NCBI RefSeq assembly: GCF_024347655.1
Contig: NZ_AP025514.1
Location: forward strand, 2,604,001-2,668,000
DNA length: 64,000 nucleotides
Direction of reading: 5' to 3'
Source: Vibrio toranzoniae
GTDB taxonomy: Bacteria > Pseudomonadota > Gammaproteobacteria > Enterobacterales > Vibrionaceae
Part shown: positions 1 to 7,627 of the stretch, in pieces
Layout of the letters: each line of letters opens with the position of its first letter
How positions within the stretch are numbered: position 1 is the stretch's first letter
The notes under the pieces: model-generated
What the model was told of the DNA's origin: nothing
Seen by the model: the letters and a program-made list of their open reading frames with translations, nothing else
The model's database searches: none
Translations under genes and position numbers: made by a program

Positions 1-1380
1 AATAGCCTTTGAAACACTAAAGATCATTGGGCCAGAAAGATAGAAAAACAACACCTTCCCGTTAGCACTATCTAGCAGTTGACGTTCGCTATCTGTCAGC
101 GGAATGTCCTCTTCATCATCACCATCACTGATGGCCTTAACTTGCCGAGCTTGCTCTCTGCTTAATCTTTCGATAATCAAGATATTCGAGATAAACACAC
201 CAAGTCCAACGGCAATAATCAAGTCAACAAAAACGGTTAGCAGCATCACACCGTACATCACGCCCATACCTGTGTAACTCACCTTATGTGCCCGCTGAAT
301 GAAACTCCAATCGAGGATGTTGAAGCCCACATACATGGCGATGCCAGCCAGTACCGCCATAGGAATCGGCTCGGTTAAGCCACCCGCGACCAATACCACC
401 AACGCCAACACTAAGGCACGAATAACACCAGATAACGGAGAACGTGCACCGACCTGAATGTTGGTTACGGTTCCCATGGTGGCACCCGCACCAGGCAATG
501 CTCCGAATAGACCAGAAAGCATATTAGCGATGCCTTGCCCTCTAAGTTCCTTGTCGGAATCGTGCTCTTTACGTGTCAGTGAGTCTCCGATCACCGCGGT
601 AAGAAGCGTATCAATACAACCAAGAGTACCAAGCACCAAGGCATCAATAACCATAGTGGTAAATTGATCAGGGCTAATGGTAGGAATAACTAATGAAGGT
701 AAACCCGCCGGGATTTCACCAATACGGCGGATAGAGTCAGTGTCGAAAATGATAACCGATAAAAGAGTTACAACAACTAACGCAACCAGTTGTGCTGGCA
801 CATACTTACGATACTTTGCAGGGAAGCCAAAGAGAATGCCGAGCGTCAACGCACCTAGAAACAATTCGCTGACTTTTAAATTAGCCAACGTATCAGGAAG
901 CACAGAGAGAGTGCCCATCACTCCACCAGATGGAGCGGCGTGCCCTAATAATGGCGAAAGCTGTAAGATAATCAGAATAACGCCGATGCCCGACATAAAT
1001 CCGGAAATTACGCTATATGGCATCAAAGTAACGTATTTTCCGAGCTTTAGTGTCCCGAGTAATATCTGAAATGCCCCCGCCATCATAACGACTGTGAAGG
1101 TCATTGCCATTCCTGTTTCAGGGTACTTGGCCACCATACTCGTCATCACGGCCGTCATGATTACCGTCATTGGTCCGGTTGGCTCTGATATCAAACTACT
1201 CGAACCGCCAAACAGCGCCGCAAACAAACCGACCATGATAGCGCCCCACAGACCAGCTTCAGCCCCCGCACCAGAAGCTACACCAAATGCCAACGCTAAA
1301 GGTAGTGAGATGATGGCGGTTGTCACACCACCAAACATATCCCCTTTGAGGTTGATATCCGTAAAACGACTTCCAAACAA
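1..1380 (-). CDS. SulP-family anion transporter with C-terminal STAS domain (partial)
   Basis: Polytopic inner-membrane anion permease of the SulP/SLC26 family; the 460 visible codons run off the left edge of the window. After a short N-terminus (MFGSRF) come alternating hydrophobic segments carrying SulP-type motifs such as SEPTGPMTVI near residue 65 and the GALPGAGATMGT stretch near residue 305. The visible end (KVLFFYLSGPMIFS) is the start of a STAS domain. I chose a TTG start at 1378-1380 because GGGAAGG lies 7 nt upstream and the family N-terminus begins there; the next ATG is about 13 codons inside. Family members carry sulfate, bicarbonate or dicarboxylates. The divergent neighbour is a beta-carbonic anhydrase, which favours bicarbonate, but substrate is inference. 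The C-terminus was not seen. Confidence 0.9.
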   Translation of the reverse strand, partial: MFGSRFTDINLKGDMFGGVTTAIISLPLALAFGVASGAGAEAGLWGAIMVGLFAALFGGSSSLISEPTGPMTVIMTAVMTSMVAKYPETGMAMTFTVVMMAGAFQILLGTLKLGKYVTLMPYSVISGFMSGIGVILIILQLSPLLGHAAPSGGVMGTLSVLPDTLANLKVSELFLGALTLGILFGFPAKYRKYVPAQLVALVVVTLLSVIIFDTDSIRRIGEIPAGLPSLVIPTISPDQFTTMVIDALVLGTLGCIDTLLTAVIGDSLTRKEHDSDKELRGQGIANMLSGLFGALPGAGATMGTVTNIQVGARSPLSGVIRALVLALVVLVAGGLTEPIPMAVLAGIAMYVGFNILDWSFIQRAHKVSYTGMGVMYGVMLLTVFVDLIIAVGLGVFISNILIIERLSREQARQVKAISDGDDEEDIPLTDSERQLLDSANGKVLFFYLSGPMIFSVSKAI

Positions 1381-1624
1381 AATACACCTTCCCGATGATG
1401 AAATGACAAACCTTATAACTTCAGCAAATGAGTTACTCGCACAGAAAGTGTTAATTTAATCACATTATTCATGCCTTATAACCAAATCAAAGCTTCTAAG
1501 CTAAGTTAATAAATTTAACGACTAGAACACGTCAGATGAGCACTATTTGACACAGTTTTTACAAGATTGAATTTGTAACATTGTGTATAGTTGTGATTCT
1601 TAATTAAGGGATGTAAGACGCAAA

Positions 1625-2284
1625 ATGCCAGAAATTAAACAGCTTTTTGAAAACAATTCTAAATGGTCAGAGTCAATTCGCTCTGAACGCCCTGAATACT
1701 TTACTGCGCTTGAAGAAGGGCAAAATCCTGGTTTCCTATGGATCGGCTGCTCTGATAGCCGTGTACCGGCCGAGCGTCTCACCGGTTTGTATTCTGGCGA
1801 ACTGTTTGTTCACCGAAATGTGGCCAACCAAGTGGTTCATACCGACCTGAACTGCTTATCTGTTGTACAGTACGCTGTGGATGTACTCAAAGTTAAACAC
1901 ATTATTATCTGTGGCCACTACGGTTGTGGCGGTGTTAATGCGGCGATAGATAACCCTAAGCTTGGCTTGATCAATAACTGGTTACTTCACATCCGTGACA
2001 ACTACCTAAAATATCGTAAGCAAATTGAGTCTTTACCTCGTGAACAATGGGGTGACAAACTATGCGAAATAAACGTCGCAGAACAAGTTTATAACCTAGG
2101 CAATTCAACCATCCTGCAAACGGCATGGGAACGCGGTCAAGACGTTGAAATCCACGGCGTTGTTTATGGTATAGGTAATGGCAAACTGCAAGACCTTGGC
2201 GTACGTTGCTCAAGTAATGACACATTAGAGAGTAGCCACTTAGATGCGCTCAATAAGATCTTGTCGACGCCAATTCTTGGCTAA
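1625..2284 (+). CDS. can: Beta-class carbonic anhydrase (type II)
   Basis: Interconverts CO2 and bicarbonate in the cytoplasm. The 219-residue protein has all zinc-site residues: C42 and D44 in CSDSR, R46, H98 and C101 in GHYGCGG. W39, R64 and Y83 are also present; these are the residues that form the allosteric bicarbonate pocket in the Haemophilus and E. coli type II enzymes, so this copy is probably pH/bicarbonate-gated too. It is divergent from the SulP transporter with 244 bp between the starts and is followed by a bidirectional terminator shared with hpt. Length and motifs are typical, and nothing is missing. The start ATG follows an AAGACGC-type weak ribosome binding region. Confidence 0.95.
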   Translation: MPEIKQLFENNSKWSESIRSERPEYFTALEEGQNPGFLWIGCSDSRVPAERLTGLYSGELFVHRNVANQVVHTDLNCLSVVQYAVDVLKVKHIIICGHYGCGGVNAAIDNPKLGLINNWLLHIRDNYLKYRKQIESLPREQWGDKLCEINVAEQVYNLGNSTILQTAWERGQDVEIHGVVYGIGNGKLQDLGVRCSSNDTLESSHLDALNKILSTPILG

Positions 2285-2328
2285 AATCAGCCTTACTCAC
2301 TTCTATCCTGACTAGTTTCTGATAGATA

Positions 2329-2361
2329 AAAAGAAGGCTCGCATAATGCGAGCCTTCTTTA
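2329..2361. terminator. Bidirectional terminator between can and hpt
   Basis: Twelve-base perfect stem (AAGAAGGCTCGC, 2331-2342, with its complement at 2348-2359) and a 5-nt loop, flanked by A-rich and T-rich tracts on the two sides, so it can stop both convergent genes. Confidence 0.85.
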
Positions 2362-2388
2362 TTTTCATTCAACAGAGTCGTAATTACT

Positions 2389-2919
2389 TTACTCTTGAGG
2401 AACCACTTTACCGATGTATGGTAAGTGACGGTATTTTTGTGCGTAGTCGATACCCACACCAACAACGAACTCATCAGGAATTTCAAAACCAATCCATTTA
2501 GTATCTACAATCACTTCACGGCGAGAAGGCTTATCCAACAGTGTACAAATTTCGATAGATTTAGGACCGCGTAGGCTCAAAATCTCTTTCACTTTAGTCA
2601 GTGTGTTACCAGTATCGATAATATCTTCGACAAGTAGAACGTCTTTACCTTGGATATCATCATCAAGATCTTTCAAAATACGAACGTCACGTGAGCTTTC
2701 CGTGCCATTGCCGTAGCTAGATGCGGTCATGAAATCAACTTGGTGAGTTAAATCGATAGCACGAGCAAGATCCGCCATAAAGACAAAAGATCCACGTAAT
2801 AAGCCAACTAAAACGAGATCTTCACTCCCTTTATAGTGCTCCGTGATCTGTTTGCCTAGTTCGTTCACTCGATCCTGAACTTCTTGCTCAGAGATCATGA
2901 CTTCAACTGTATGCTTCAT
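2389..2919 (-). CDS. hpt: Hypoxanthine phosphoribosyltransferase
   Basis: Purine salvage enzyme that joins hypoxanthine (and less well guanine) to PRPP, giving IMP or GMP. At 176 residues it has the usual length of bacterial Hpt. The PRPP-binding loop [13 protein letters not shown] spans residues 94-106, and the flexible-loop region [10 protein letters not shown] lies at 67-76. It faces the luxR-type regulator across a 333-bp divergent region; hpt next to luxR/hapR/litR is the standard arrangement in Vibrio. The start ATG at 2919 is preceded by a purine-rich stretch (GAGAGCAG). Confidence 0.95.
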   Translation of the reverse strand: MKHTVEVMISEQEVQDRVNELGKQITEHYKGSEDLVLVGLLRGSFVFMADLARAIDLTHQVDFMTASSYGNGTESSRDVRILKDLDDDIQGKDVLLVEDIIDTGNTLTKVKEILSLRGPKSIEICTLLDKPSRREVIVDTKWIGFEIPDEFVVGVGIDYAQKYRHLPYIGKVVPQE

Positions 2920-3252
2920 ACTGCTCTCATTTTATTTGGTGATTGCGACAAGTGTAGATAGCTTTGCCATTGATGCCGCTCAATTTGTGCGTAAGTCTAG
3001 CATTGCTCAAATACCCACACCACCTTATGGTTCAAATTTACTGTGAGATTCTCAATGAGATAGGTACGGATACCTTACCTCATACTCTCTTACTTTCACA
3101 TTCATACTGATCACGCTTTATGTATCAAGTTTGATGTAACTGTCTATAAACACGCTCAAAGGATTGACCATTTGCATATGCACTATTACACTCATCCTGG
3201 CTTAAATAATAATAAAATCATTAATATAAAAATCGTTGGCAAGGAAAATAAA
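2920..3252. promoter_or_regulatory. Divergent regulatory region hpt / luxR-type gene
   Basis: A 333-bp gene-free region holding both promoters. An open frame begins at 3172 and runs in frame into the regulator, but the protein family starts at 3253, so 3172-3252 is read as 5' leader. In other vibrios this leader is the target of Qrr small RNAs and the promoter is autorepressed. I could not assign the -35/-10 elements with confidence; a TATAAA at 3145-3150 is the best -10 candidate. Confidence 0.5.
3234..3247 (+). promoter_or_regulatory. Ribosome binding site and candidate Qrr sRNA pairing site of the luxR-type mRNA
   Basis: TTGGC at 3236-3240 lies immediately before the AAGGAAA Shine-Dalgarno (3241-3247), 6 nt from the ATG. 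The conserved Qrr core contains GCCAA, which would pair with TTGGC and occlude ribosome binding, as established for hapR and luxR mRNAs. The Qrr genes are outside this window, so the pairing is inference from the known core sequence. Confidence 0.45.
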
Positions 3253-3858
3253 ATGGACTCAATATCTAAGAGGCCTAGAACTAGGCTTTCACCCTTAAAA
3301 AGAAAACTTCAATTGATGGAAATCGCACTTGAGGTATTCTCTCGCCGCGGCATTGGCCGAGGTGGCCACGCAGATATCGCAGATATTGCTCAGGTGTCTG
3401 TAGCAACTGTATTTAACTACTTCCCTACCCGAGAAGATCTGGTTGATGAAGTACTGAATCATGTCGTACGCCAATTCTCTAACTTCCTTTCAGATAATAT
3501 CGATCTCGATATTCACGCGAAAAAAAATCTACATAATATTGCCACTGAAATGGTGAACTTAGTGGCTCAAGATAGCCATTGGCTGAATGTTTGGTTCGAG
3601 TGGAGCGCATCAACTCGTGATGAAGTATGGCCTTTATTTGTCACTACCAACCGCACTAACCAAATGTTATTACAAAATATGTTTAGTAAGGCGATTGAGC
3701 GTGGAGATGTGTGTGATGAGCATGATCCTAAGCATCTTGCGAACCTATTTCACGGCATCTGCTACTCGTTATTCATTCAAGCAAAACGTCTCGAAACGCC
3801 AGAAGAGCAAGAAAACTTAACAGACAGCTACTTAAACATGTTGTGTATTTATAAGTAG
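3253..3858 (+). CDS. Quorum-sensing master regulator, LuxR/HapR/LitR family (TetR-type)
   Basis: TetR-family DNA-binding protein that sets the high-cell-density programme in vibrios (proteases, biofilm, competence, bioluminescence where present). The 201 residues match the HapR/LuxR family along their full length. A basic N-terminus (KRPRTRLSP) is followed by a helix-turn-helix at about residues 37-57 (GGHADIADIAQVSVATVFNY) and the conserved FEWSASTRDEVWPLF segment of the dimerisation/ligand domain. It ends LNMLCIYK, slightly shorter than HapR. I chose the ATG at 3253 and not an in-frame upstream ATG at 3172 because of the AAGGAAA ribosome site and family length. A terminator follows at 3876. 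The orthologue name (litR, luxR, hapR, opaR, smcR, vanT) depends on species, so no symbol is given. Confidence 0.93.
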   Translation: MDSISKRPRTRLSPLKRKLQLMEIALEVFSRRGIGRGGHADIADIAQVSVATVFNYFPTREDLVDEVLNHVVRQFSNFLSDNIDLDIHAKKNLHNIATEMVNLVAQDSHWLNVWFEWSASTRDEVWPLFVTTNRTNQMLLQNMFSKAIERGDVCDEHDPKHLANLFHGICYSLFIQAKRLETPEEQENLTDSYLNMLCIYK

Positions 3859-3875
3859 ATTCGAGATAAATTGTT

Positions 3876-3907
3876 AAAGGGTTGACCTAATGGGCAGCCC
3901 TTTTTTT
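3876..3907 (+). terminator. Terminator of the luxR-type gene
   Basis: GGGTTG (3879-3884) pairs with CAGCCC (3895-3900) allowing one G-U pair, followed directly by seven T. Confidence 0.75.
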
Positions 3908-3985
3908 GTGGAGTGTAGTCGCTCTTCGCATCCCGTAGCGTACTCGCATCTCGAATAAAGTGTTTCTGCTCTTTTCTTCATGCAT

Positions 3986-4016
3986 AAAAAAACCGCTGAC
4001 GAATCAGCGGCTTTTA
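3986..4016. terminator. Terminator downstream of lpdA
   Basis: Seven-base stem CCGCTGA (3993-3999) / TCAGCGG (4004-4010) around a CGAA loop. The minus strand reads into a run of T, fitting the end of the pdhR-aceEF-lpdA cluster; the plus strand side is less T-rich. Confidence 0.8.
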
Positions 4017-4044
4017 AAAACATTCGCGAGTGGCTAAAGAAGAA

Positions 4045-5475
4045 TTACTTCTTCTTTTTTACTGCTTTTTTGTTTGGAAGGTCAGTGATTGAACCTTCGA
4101 ATACTTCCGCAGCAAGACCAACAGACTCGTGTAGAGTTGGGTGAGCGTGGATAGTAAGAGCGATATCTTCCGCATCACAACCCATTTCGATTGCTAGGCC
4201 GATTTCACCAAGAAGTTCACCACCGTTAGTACCAACAACAGCACCACCGATTACGCGATGAGTATCTTTATCGAAGATCATCTTAGTCATACCGTCTGCA
4301 CAGTCAGAAGCGATTGCACGACCAGAAGCAGCCCAAGGGAAAGTAGCAACTTCGTAGTTCAGGCCTTCCGCTTTCGCTTCTTTCTCAGTCTTACCTACCC
4401 AAGCAACTTCTGGCTCAGTGTACGCAATTGATGGGATTACTTTAGGGTCGAAGTAGTGCTTCTTACCAGAGATAACTTCCGCAGCTACGTGACCTTCGTG
4501 CACACCTTTGTGAGCAAGCATTGGTTGACCAACAACATCACCGATTGCGTGAATGTGAGAAACGTTAGTACGCATTTGCTTATCAACATTGATGAAACCA
4601 CGCTCATCAACTTCGATACCCGCTTTTTCAGCGTCGATAAGTGCACCGTTTGGAACACGACCGATAGCAACAAGAACAGCATCGTAACGCTCAGCTTCAG
4701 CTGGTGCTTTTTTGCCTTCCATTGAAACGTAGATACCGTCTTCTTTTGCTTCAACCGCTGTCACTTTAGTTTCAAGCATAAGCTTAAACTTGTCTTTGAT
4801 GCGCTTAGTGAAAACTTTAACGATGTCTTTATCCGCCGCAGGGATAACTTGATCGAACATCTCAACAACTTCAACTTTAGAACCTAGAGAATGGTAAACC
4901 GTACCCATCTCAAGACCGATGATACCACCGCCCATGATAAGCAGTTTTTCTGGTACTTCGTTTAGTTCTAGTGCATCCGTAGAATCCCAAATACGTGGGT
5001 CTTCATGTGGGATGAACGGAAGTTTGATTGGGCGAGAACCCGCAGCGATGATTGCGTTGTCGAAGTTAACCGTTGTTGCTTCGCCTTCGCCTTCAACAAG
5101 AATGCTATTAGGACCTGTGAACTTACCGAAACCGTTAACAACAGTCACGTTACGCATCTTAGCCATACCGCCAAGACCGCCAGTAAGTTGGTCAACTACT
5201 TTATCTTTCCAGATACGGATTTTGTTGATGTCCGTTTGTGGCTCGCCGAATACAACGCCGTGCTCTGCCATCGCTTTTGCTTCTTCGATTACTTTAGAAA
5301 CATGAAGAAGTGCTTTTGATGGAATACAACCAACGTTTAGACATACACCACCAAGAGTGCTGTAACGTTCAACTAGTACTGTTTCTAGACCTAAATCCGC
5401 ACAACGGAATGCCGCTGAGTAGCCAGCAGGACCTGAACCAAGTACAACAACTTGGGCTTTAATTTCTTTGCTCAT
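4045..5475 (-). CDS. lpdA: Dihydrolipoamide dehydrogenase (E3)
   Basis: FAD-dependent E3 subunit that reoxidises dihydrolipoyl groups with NAD+ for the pyruvate and 2-oxoglutarate dehydrogenase complexes and the glycine cleavage system. Of 476 residues, the FAD fold GSGPAG lies at about 13-18, the redox disulfide GGVCLNVGC (C45/C50) follows, the NAD fold MGGGIIGLEMG is near 182-192, and the catalytic dyad is H445/E450 in HPTLHE. The C-terminus is lysine-rich. It lies 242 bp downstream of aceF with a hairpin between, so it is probably both co-transcribed and separately controlled, as in E. coli. The start ATG follows AGAGGTCACA. Confidence 0.97.
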   Translation of the reverse strand: MSKEIKAQVVVLGSGPAGYSAAFRCADLGLETVLVERYSTLGGVCLNVGCIPSKALLHVSKVIEEAKAMAEHGVVFGEPQTDINKIRIWKDKVVDQLTGGLGGMAKMRNVTVVNGFGKFTGPNSILVEGEGEATTVNFDNAIIAAGSRPIKLPFIPHEDPRIWDSTDALELNEVPEKLLIMGGGIIGLEMGTVYHSLGSKVEVVEMFDQVIPAADKDIVKVFTKRIKDKFKLMLETKVTAVEAKEDGIYVSMEGKKAPAEAERYDAVLVAIGRVPNGALIDAEKAGIEVDERGFINVDKQMRTNVSHIHAIGDVVGQPMLAHKGVHEGHVAAEVISGKKHYFDPKVIPSIAYTEPEVAWVGKTEKEAKAEGLNYEVATFPWAASGRAIASDCADGMTKMIFDKDTHRVIGGAVVGTNGGELLGEIGLAIEMGCDAEDIALTIHAHPTLHESVGLAAEVFEGSITDLPNKKAVKKKK

Positions 5476-5673
5476 TGTGACCTCTTGTAGTCATTATCCC
5501 TAACAGGCTGAGTAGATGTTCTTAAAATTATTGGGCTTTCAAACAGGAAACATTTTACAGAGATGTTAACAGTGTGAAAGTAGCTTTAAGTTAGCCTGTG
5601 AGCTAGACAACAATTCCCCATCAGATTATGAGAAATGCAGGAAACTGTTCTCTAAAAATAGTCTTTATATAAA

Positions 5674-5704
5674 GAATTAAGGTGACTCGAAAGTCACCTT
5701 AATA
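5674..5704 (-). terminator. Hairpin between aceF and lpdA (attenuating terminator)
   Basis: Nine-base perfect stem AAGGTGACT (5679-5687) / AGTCACCTT (5692-5700) with a CGAA/TTCG tetraloop. On the minus strand it is followed by an AT-rich stretch with only short T runs, so partial read-through into lpdA is likely. Confidence 0.65.
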
Positions 5705-5717
5705 ATTACTTTCTCAA

Positions 5718-7601
5718 TTACAGAACTAGACGACGAATGTCAGATAGCGCGCTGTTTAGGAAAGTAATGAAGCGTGCACCTTCTGCACCATCGATCACAC
5801 GGTGGTCGTATGATAGAGACAGTGGAAGCTGTAGACGTGGTTGGAACTCTTTACCATTCCAAACAGGCTTAATCTCAGACTTAGATACACCTAGGATACC
5901 TACTTCTGGCGCATTTACGATTGGTGTAAATGCAGTACCGCCAATACCACCAAGGCTAGAGATTGTGAAACAACCGCCTTGCATGTCTGCCGCTGTTAGC
6001 TTACCAGAACGTGCTTTCTTAGAAACAACCATGAGTTCTTCAGATAGCTCGTAAATGCCTTTCTTGTTCACGTCTTTGAAGACAGGAACCACTAGGCCGT
6101 TTGGTGTATCAACTGCGATACCCACGTTTACGTACTTCTTAAGAATGATGCTTTCGCCATCTTCAGAAAGAGAAGAGTTAAACGCAGGGAATGCTTCTAG
6201 CGCTTTAGCAACAGCTTTCATGATGAACACAAGTGGTGTGATCTTCATGCCAGTGTCTTTCTTCGCTTCGATTGCGTTCTGTTCTTTACGGAATGCTTCT
6301 AGCTCAGTGATGTCTGCGTTGTCCCACTGTGTAACGTGAGGGATCATTACCCAGTTACGGTGCAGGTTTGCGCCAGAGATCTTCTTGATCTTAGACAGTT
6401 TCTGAACTTCAGTTTCGCCGAACTTGCTGAAGTCAACTTTTGGCCATGGTAGTAGACCAAGAGCAGAACCGTCGCCACCTTTGCCAGATGCTGCAGCACC
6501 AGACTCAAGACGCTTAAGTGCATCTTTAACGTAAGACTGAACGTCTTCTTTAAGTACGCGGCTCTTACGACCAGTACCTTTAACTTTCGCTAGGTTTACG
6601 CCGAACTCACGAGCTAGACGACGAACAACTGGAGATGCGTGAGCATACTCGCCGTTCTCTTGGAAGTCATCTGATGCTGCTGGAGCCGCTGCAGGTGCTT
6701 CTGCTTTAGGAGCAGGTGCCGCCGCAGGAGCCGGAGCTGCTGCTTGTGCAGGTGCTGCAACAGGAGCTGCGCCTTCAACGACGAAAGTCATGATTAGAGA
6801 GCCAGTTGATACTTTGTCGCCCGCTGCAATCTTGATCTCTTTTACTGTACCAGCGAATGGTGCTGGCACTTCCATTGAAGCTTTGTCACCTTCAACAGTA
6901 ATTAAAGATTGCTCTTCTTCTACTGTATCGCCAACCGCTACCATGATTTCAGTAACTTCTACTTCGTCACCACCGATATCTGGAACGTTTACTTCTTTCT
7001 CAGCTGATGCTGCTGGAGCCGCTGCAACTGGTGCTGCTTCTGCTACAGGAGCTGGAGCTGCTGCGCCTGAGCCAGCAACTTCAAATACCATCACTAGAGA
7101 ACCCGTAGAAACTGAATCACCAGAAGCGATCTTGATTTCTTTAACGATACCAGCGAATGGTGCAGGAACTTCCATTGAAGCCTTGTCGCCTTCAACAGTA
7201 AGAAGAGATTGCTCTTCTTCTACTGCATCACCGATAGCAACCATGATTTCCGTTACTTCAACTTCATCACCGCCGATATCAGGAACGTGAACTTCTTTAA
7301 GCTCTGCCGCTGCAGGCGCAGCTACTGGAGCTGCCTCTGCTGCTGGAGCAGGTGCAGCTTCAGCTGCACCCTCGGCTTCGAAAATCATGATAAGAGAACC
7401 AGTAGAAACTGAATCGCCTTCCGCTACTTTGATCTCTTTAACGATACCCGCTTGAGACGCTGGAACTTCCATTGAAGCTTTGTCGCCTTCAACAGTGATC
7501 AGTGACTGCTCTTCTTCAACCTTGTCGCCAACGTTTACAAGAATCTCAGTTACTTCAACCTCGTCAGCACCAATGTCTGGTACATTAATTTCGATTGTCA
7601 T
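5718..7601 (-). CDS. aceF: Pyruvate dehydrogenase E2, dihydrolipoyl acetyltransferase with three lipoyl domains
   Basis: Core subunit of the pyruvate dehydrogenase complex: swinging lipoyl arms carry the acetyl group from E1 to CoA. The 627-residue chain has three lipoyl domains, each with GDKASMEVP; the lipoylated lysines are K41, K140 and K240. Ala/Pro-rich linkers join them. A peripheral subunit-binding domain (about 322-360, [15 protein letters not shown]) and the acyltransferase domain follow, the latter with catalytic [10 protein letters not shown] near 599-608 (H600). The number of lipoyl domains equals that of E. coli. aceE lies 26 bp upstream, indicating co-translation from one mRNA. 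The start follows AGGAAAAAACA. Lipoyl domains 2 and 3 are closer to each other than to domain 1. Confidence 0.97.
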   Translation of the reverse strand: MTIEINVPDIGADEVEVTEILVNVGDKVEEEQSLITVEGDKASMEVPASQAGIVKEIKVAEGDSVSTGSLIMIFEAEGAAEAAPAPAAEAAPVAAPAAAELKEVHVPDIGGDEVEVTEIMVAIGDAVEEEQSLLTVEGDKASMEVPAPFAGIVKEIKIASGDSVSTGSLVMVFEVAGSGAAAPAPVAEAAPVAAAPAASAEKEVNVPDIGGDEVEVTEIMVAVGDTVEEEQSLITVEGDKASMEVPAPFAGTVKEIKIAAGDKVSTGSLIMTFVVEGAAPVAAPAQAAAPAPAAAPAPKAEAPAAAPAASDDFQENGEYAHASPVVRRLAREFGVNLAKVKGTGRKSRVLKEDVQSYVKDALKRLESGAAASGKGGDGSALGLLPWPKVDFSKFGETEVQKLSKIKKISGANLHRNWVMIPHVTQWDNADITELEAFRKEQNAIEAKKDTGMKITPLVFIMKAVAKALEAFPAFNSSLSEDGESIILKKYVNVGIAVDTPNGLVVPVFKDVNKKGIYELSEELMVVSKKARSGKLTAADMQGGCFTISSLGGIGGTAFTPIVNAPEVGILGVSKSEIKPVWNGKEFQPRLQLPLSLSYDHRVIDGAEGARFITFLNSALSDIRRLVL

Positions 7602-7627
7602 TGTTTTTTCCTACCTTAATGCCAGTC

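Noticed and set aside
1094..1459. Open frames on the plus strand over the SulP gene (also 458-667 and 677-1069)
   Set aside because: They are shadows of the minus-strand transporter, which has full family similarity.
3172..3252. N-terminal extension of the luxR-type gene
   Set aside because: Not present in the family; a good ribosome site lies before the ATG at 3253.
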